Below, piece after piece: positions 60,628-64,000 of a stretch of 64,000 nt of DNA (positions are counted from its first letter, which is position 1; each line of letters starts with the position of its first letter). A model generated the notes under the pieces. That model searched no databases and was not told the origin of the DNA. It was given only the letters and a program-made list of their open reading frames with translations. The DNA lies in assembly GCA_019637685.1 (NCBI GenBank), contig JAHBVF010000020.1, forward strand, positions 58,251 to 122,250, written 5' to 3'. This stretch comes from Caldilineaceae bacterium. GTDB taxonomy: Bacteria > Chloroflexota > Anaerolineae > Caldilineales > Caldilineaceae. The position numbers and the translations under genes are program-made.

Positions 60628-62430
60628 ATGAATCTTCTCAAGCCCATCGGTAGCGCCTTTGGTTTCCTCATCCGCCAGATTGGGCGGCTGTGGCGCTGGC
60701 TGTTCTATGGATTGCTCAATGGGCGGCGCAGCTTGCTTCGGCGCAAATGGGCGGATTATGTGGTCTTTGAACTGGATGGCGAGATCACCGAGCGCACACC
60801 GGCTCGTCCCTGGTACATCGCCCTTCTGCCCTTCACTGCCCCGCCCATAACGCTGGAATCCCTATCGACAGCCCTGGCAGCCATCGCCGCGGATCCGAAT
60901 GTCTATGGCGTTCTCTTTCTGGTGCGCAATGCCCCCATCAGCCTGGCCCAGGCCCAGAGTCTGGCAACCCTCTTCCACCGCTTCCGGGCCTGGGATGCCG
61001 CCGAAAATGGCCCCCAACGGGCAATCGAGAAGGATGTGGTGGTCTTTCTGGAAAGCAGCGGCAATGCCTCGTATCTGATGGCGGCCGCGGCGGACCGGAT
61101 TTTGATGCCACCGCAGGCCGATTGGAATGTGCTGGGCTTGCACACAGAACCAGCCTTTCTGGCCGATGCCCTGCATACCATTGGGGTGGAAGCCGATGTG
61201 GTGCGGGTTGCCCCCTGGAAAACCGCCTTTGACCGTCTGAGCAGAAGCGAAATGAGCGAGGCAGAGCGCGAGCAGATCAACCGGCTCTTCGATGGCTGGT
61301 TTGATTCGATGGTCACCGCCATCAGCGAAGGACGGGTGTTGGGCGAAAATCAGGTGCGCTCGCTTATCGATCAGGCCCCTTTGCCCGCCGAGGACGCGCT
61401 GGCAAAAACGCTCATTGATGGCGTTGCCTATGAGGACGAGCTGCCAGGCCTGCTCGGTATAGGCGAAAGGGAAGCCCGGCTCCTGCCCTATGCCGAGGCC
61501 CGCCGCTATTTGAAACACAAGCCCCGCGCCACCCATCGCCAGCAGATCGGCGTCATCAGCCTTTCGGGCACTGTCACCAGCGGAAAAAGCCGCCAGTTCC
61601 CCGCGGCGTTGCCTATTCTGGGCGACAGCACCATCGGCAGCAGCAGTGTGCAGCAGTTGGTGCGCGCGGCCATCACAGATGATAGCCTGGCCGCGGTTGT
61701 CCTGCACATCGATTCTGGCGGCGGCTCTGCCCTGGCCAGCGATCTGATGTGGCGGGAACTCTCTCTGCTGGCCCGCAAAAAGCCGCTGGTGGCCTATCTG
61801 GGCGATGTGGCAGCCAGCGGTGGCTATTACATTGCCCTGCCCGCGCACAAAATTGTCTGCCAGCCGGCCACATTGACCGGCAGCATCGGTGTGATCACAG
61901 CCAAACTGATCACAAAGGACGCCTATCACAAATTGGCAGTCAATCGGGTCTCTTTGCGGCGGGGCAAGAATGCAGACCTGTACACAGACAGCCGTCCCTG
62001 GCGGGGCGAGCAGCGGGATAAGATCGAAGATTCGGTGGCTTCCAGCTATGAAACCTTCAAAGAACGGGTCTGCGCGGGCCGCCACCTGCCGAGCCAACGG
62101 ATGGAAGAGTTGGCCGGGGGGCGGGTGTGGACAGGCAGCCAGGCGGTAGAGAACGGTCTGGTCGATGTCTTGGGCGACTTTGGCGCGGCGGTGGAGGAGG
62201 CGTGCCGTCTGGCTGAGCTGCCCACCGATGGCACAGTCTTGACCGTTGCCGTGGAAACAGAACGGCCACGGATGCCCCTTTCCACCAGGGAGATGGACCT
62301 GCCGGGACAGCCCCTTTCCTTGGCCGAACTGGCCGATTTTGCGTTCGCTGTATTGGGGCGGGATTGGTCTGGTCTCTTGGGGCAGGACCGCATCTGGTTG
62401 CTGGCCGATGGGTTGCCCCGTCTCAAGTAG
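60628..62430 (+). CDS. sppA: Signal peptide peptidase SppA, long (67K) type
   Basis: 600 residues, S49 family with two ClpP-like halves. The catalytic Lys lies in APWKTAFDRLSRSEMSEAE (about 197), the catalytic Ser in VAASGGYYIALPAHKI (about 396), with LTGSIGVI after it. It degrades signal peptides in the membrane after export. One N-terminal hydrophobic segment serves as anchor. ATG 60628 (MNLLKP) was chosen over ATG 60481, which overlaps the probable promoter. Confidence 0.94.
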   Translation: MNLLKPIGSAFGFLIRQIGRLWRWLFYGLLNGRRSLLRRKWADYVVFELDGEITERTPARPWYIALLPFTAPPITLESLSTALAAIAADPNVYGVLFLVRNAPISLAQAQSLATLFHRFRAWDAAENGPQRAIEKDVVVFLESSGNASYLMAAAADRILMPPQADWNVLGLHTEPAFLADALHTIGVEADVVRVAPWKTAFDRLSRSEMSEAEREQINRLFDGWFDSMVTAISEGRVLGENQVRSLIDQAPLPAEDALAKTLIDGVAYEDELPGLLGIGEREARLLPYAEARRYLKHKPRATHRQQIGVISLSGTVTSGKSRQFPAALPILGDSTIGSSSVQQLVRAAITDDSLAAVVLHIDSGGGSALASDLMWRELSLLARKKPLVAYLGDVAASGGYYIALPAHKIVCQPATLTGSIGVITAKLITKDAYHKLAVNRVSLRRGKNADLYTDSRPWRGEQRDKIEDSVASSYETFKERVCAGRHLPSQRMEELAGGRVWTGSQAVENGLVDVLGDFGAAVEEACRLAELPTDGTVLTVAVETERPRMPLSTREMDLPGQPLSLAELADFAFAVLGRDWSGLLGQDRIWLLADGLPRLK

Positions 62431-62534
62431 AGAACGGCGAGCCAACTCTTTTCCGATCCACTTTCTTTGGTCGTCCGCCGCGCTCCTCTCTACACAACAT
62501 CACCACACATCTCTATACAAAACAGGAGAATGCT

Positions 62535-63776
62535 ATGCTGGATGTACGTGCGGTTCGCAGACAATTCCCTGCCCTGCAGGAAGATTTCAACGGTCGGTCA
62601 GCAATCTTCTTTGACAATCCTGGCGGCACACAGGTCCACACGAATGTGATCCGGGCAATGGTGGATTATTTGACCCGGCGCAATGCCAACACCCACGGGG
62701 GCTTTGAAACCAGCCTGCGCACAGACGCGGTTATCACCTCTGCCCATCAGGCAGTGGCAGACCTGCTGGGCTGTGACAGGGACGAAATTATCTTTGGCAA
62801 CAATATGACCAGCCTCACCTTCCATCTCAGCCGGTCGCTGGCCCGAGAGTTTCGTCCCGGCGATGAAATTGTCCTGACTCGACTGGATCACGACGCCAAT
62901 GTGATGCCCTGGGCGCTGGCCGCAGAGGAGCGGGGGGCCACTGTGCAATGGGTGGATATTGATATGGAGACGGGCACGCTGGATATGGAGGATTTCCGGC
63001 GCAAGATCACCCCGCGCACAAAACTGGTGGCAGTGGGCTATGCCAGCAATGCTCTGGGCACAATCAACGACGTGGCGACGATTGTTTCGTGGGCCAAAGA
63101 GGCCGGCGCGTACAGCTTTATCGACGCTGTACAATACGCCCCCCACGGACTGATCGATGTGCGCGGCCTGGGTTGCGATTTCCTGGGCTGCTCGGCCTAC
63201 AAGTTTTTTGGCCCCCACGCGGGCCATCTGTATGGCAAACGCGAGCATCTGAGCCGTCTTCAGGCCTATCGGGTGCGCCCGGCAGGCGAGGAGCTGCCCG
63301 GCAAATGGGAGACAGGCACACAGAACCACGAAGGAATGGCGGGTGTCACAGCGGCCATCGACTATCTGGCCAGTTTGGGCGTAGAATATGGCATGGCGCG
63401 CGGCGGGGATAGCCGCCGGGAGAAGCTGATCGCGGCCTGGCCTGTGGTGCAAGCCCACGAAGAACGGCTGCTGTCCCGGCTGTTGGGTGGTTTACAGGCC
63501 ATACCGGGCGTGCGCATCTATGGCCTGACCGCTCGGGATGATTGGAAGCGGCGGGTCGCCACCATTGCCCTGCGCAAGACAGGGACCACTCCGGAGCAGT
63601 TGGCAATGGCATTGGCTGCCGAGAATATCTTTGCCTGGCATGGAAATTTCTACGCGTTGTCGGTCAGCGAGCGGATGGGTGTGGAGCAGAGCGGCGGGTT
63701 CTTGCGTTTGGGGTTGGCCCACTACAACACAGAAGACGAGATTGAACGCTGTCTGATTGTACTGGACAGAGTGTAG
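62535..63776 (+). CDS. Class V aminotransferase, cysteine-desulfurase-like (TIGR01976 type)
   Basis: 413 residues, PLP fold type I. The PLP Lys lies in GCSAYKFFGPHAG (about 222), and HDANVMPW and FIDAVQYAPH bind cofactor. In CsdA/SufS/NifS the active-site Cys lies near the C-terminus in an R.SxHC-type motif; here the region reads FLRLGLAHYNT with no Cys, as expected for the cysteine-desulfurase-like subfamily, so desulfurase activity should not be assumed. AGGAG lies 6 nt before ATG 62535. Confidence 0.88.
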   Translation: MLDVRAVRRQFPALQEDFNGRSAIFFDNPGGTQVHTNVIRAMVDYLTRRNANTHGGFETSLRTDAVITSAHQAVADLLGCDRDEIIFGNNMTSLTFHLSRSLAREFRPGDEIVLTRLDHDANVMPWALAAEERGATVQWVDIDMETGTLDMEDFRRKITPRTKLVAVGYASNALGTINDVATIVSWAKEAGAYSFIDAVQYAPHGLIDVRGLGCDFLGCSAYKFFGPHAGHLYGKREHLSRLQAYRVRPAGEELPGKWETGTQNHEGMAGVTAAIDYLASLGVEYGMARGGDSRREKLIAAWPVVQAHEERLLSRLLGGLQAIPGVRIYGLTARDDWKRRVATIALRKTGTTPEQLAMALAAENIFAWHGNFYALSVSERMGVEQSGGFLRLGLAHYNTEDEIERCLIVLDRV

Positions 63777-63834
63777 AGGAGCGGGGATCGGGCACGGGTT
63801 GTGAGCGCAAACACTGTTCTGAAAATAGGGTTGT

Positions 63835-64000
63835 ATACACGGATAAAAGAGAACACGGATTCAATCTGTGAGAATCTGTGCTATCTGTGGATGATTTTCA
63901 CTGCTATCGGTGTCAGCCGGTCGTGCCGCCTGACCTGAAAATAGCCACGGATGAACGCGGATAAACACGGATAGAATCTGCGTAATCTGTGCCTTCTGCG
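63835..64000. repeat. Dispersed CACGGAT/ATCTGTG repeats, including an unbroken GCCTGAC copy
   Basis: CACGGATAAAAGAGAACACGG and its partner words ATCTGTG at 63838-63895, then the unit GCCTGACCTGAAAATAGCCAC with GGATGAACGCGGATAAACAC and ATAGAATCTGCG at 63928-63983. The latter is the intact form of the interrupted copy at 47628-47835. No gene is seen after 63776. Confidence 0.75.

Noticed and set aside
60862..62445. A 527-codon frame opposite sppA
   Set aside because: Antisense shadow; SppA has all family motifs.

Overview
The window is a 64 kb piece of a bacterial chromosome, mostly GC-rich, with dense genes on both strands, ordinary Shine-Dalgarno sites and many 1-4 nt stop/start overlaps. 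The gene set (MoxR/DUF58/DUF4129 trio, BMP-type nucleoside ABC importer, SpoIIIAA-like ATPase with R3H tail, Thr/Pro-repeat surface proteins, rex, tmk-darA, rpsU-infA) and the abundance of heptamer and palindromic intergenic repeats suggest a Chloroflexota bacterium, perhaps Anaerolineae or Caldilineae. This is an inference from gene content: no rRNA or tRNA gene is present to confirm it.

Layout. 1-6.8 kb (minus strand): a surface-glycan cluster with an ABC exporter (its ATPase runs off the left edge), a secreted glycosidase-like protein, a GT4 glycosyltransferase, a flippase and a small metal-hydrolase-like membrane protein. The first 3.3 kb look more AT-rich than the rest. 6.9-12.3 kb (minus): a nucleoside-type ABC importer (two permeases, a double ATPase, a lipoprotein receptor) behind a consensus promoter. 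12.7-19.5 kb (plus): a HAD hydrolase, a LPG-synthase/flippase-like membrane protein, a large DUF2079 membrane protein, a 46-residue microprotein and two deacetylase-fold proteins. 19.5-23.1 kb: a TetR regulator and a rifampicin-phosphotransferase-like enzyme. 23-28.3 kb: DUF3500, a His-rich membrane protein, NAD(P)HX epimerase, an enoyl-CoA hydratase and a GNAT-like protein. 28.4-38.4 kb: nucleic-acid and nucleotide functions (R3H ATPase, tmk, darA, gmk), rhomboid, MATE, then malQ-galU-glucuronokinase. 38.4-40.1 kb: a nested palindromic element beside a complete IS701-family insertion sequence. 40.1-46.1 kb (minus): TyrA-like, HD, M50, GT39 and AAC(6')-like proteins and two mucin-like surface proteins. 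46.4-52.1 kb: a Gfo/Idh oxidoreductase, a repeat-rich gap and moxR-DUF58-DUF4129. 52-57.3 kb: rpsA, rpsU, infA, a NUDIX hydrolase, a DtxR-family regulator, rsmG and rex. 57.5-63.8 kb: a striking 698-residue cysteine-array protein, a CBM48 protein, SppA and a class V aminotransferase.

The features most worth following up are: the protein with about 59 Cys in a repeated CxxC array (57.5 kb); several families of 7-nt tandem repeats that sit between genes, supply stop codons, or lie inside coding frames (three times in one membrane protein); two small palindromic elements with target-site duplications, one of which splits a dispersed repeat whose intact copy is also in the window; a microprotein tiled between two genes by ATGA overlaps; and a structured sequence before the infA terminator. 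No CRISPR array, tRNA, rRNA, prophage or defence island was seen.
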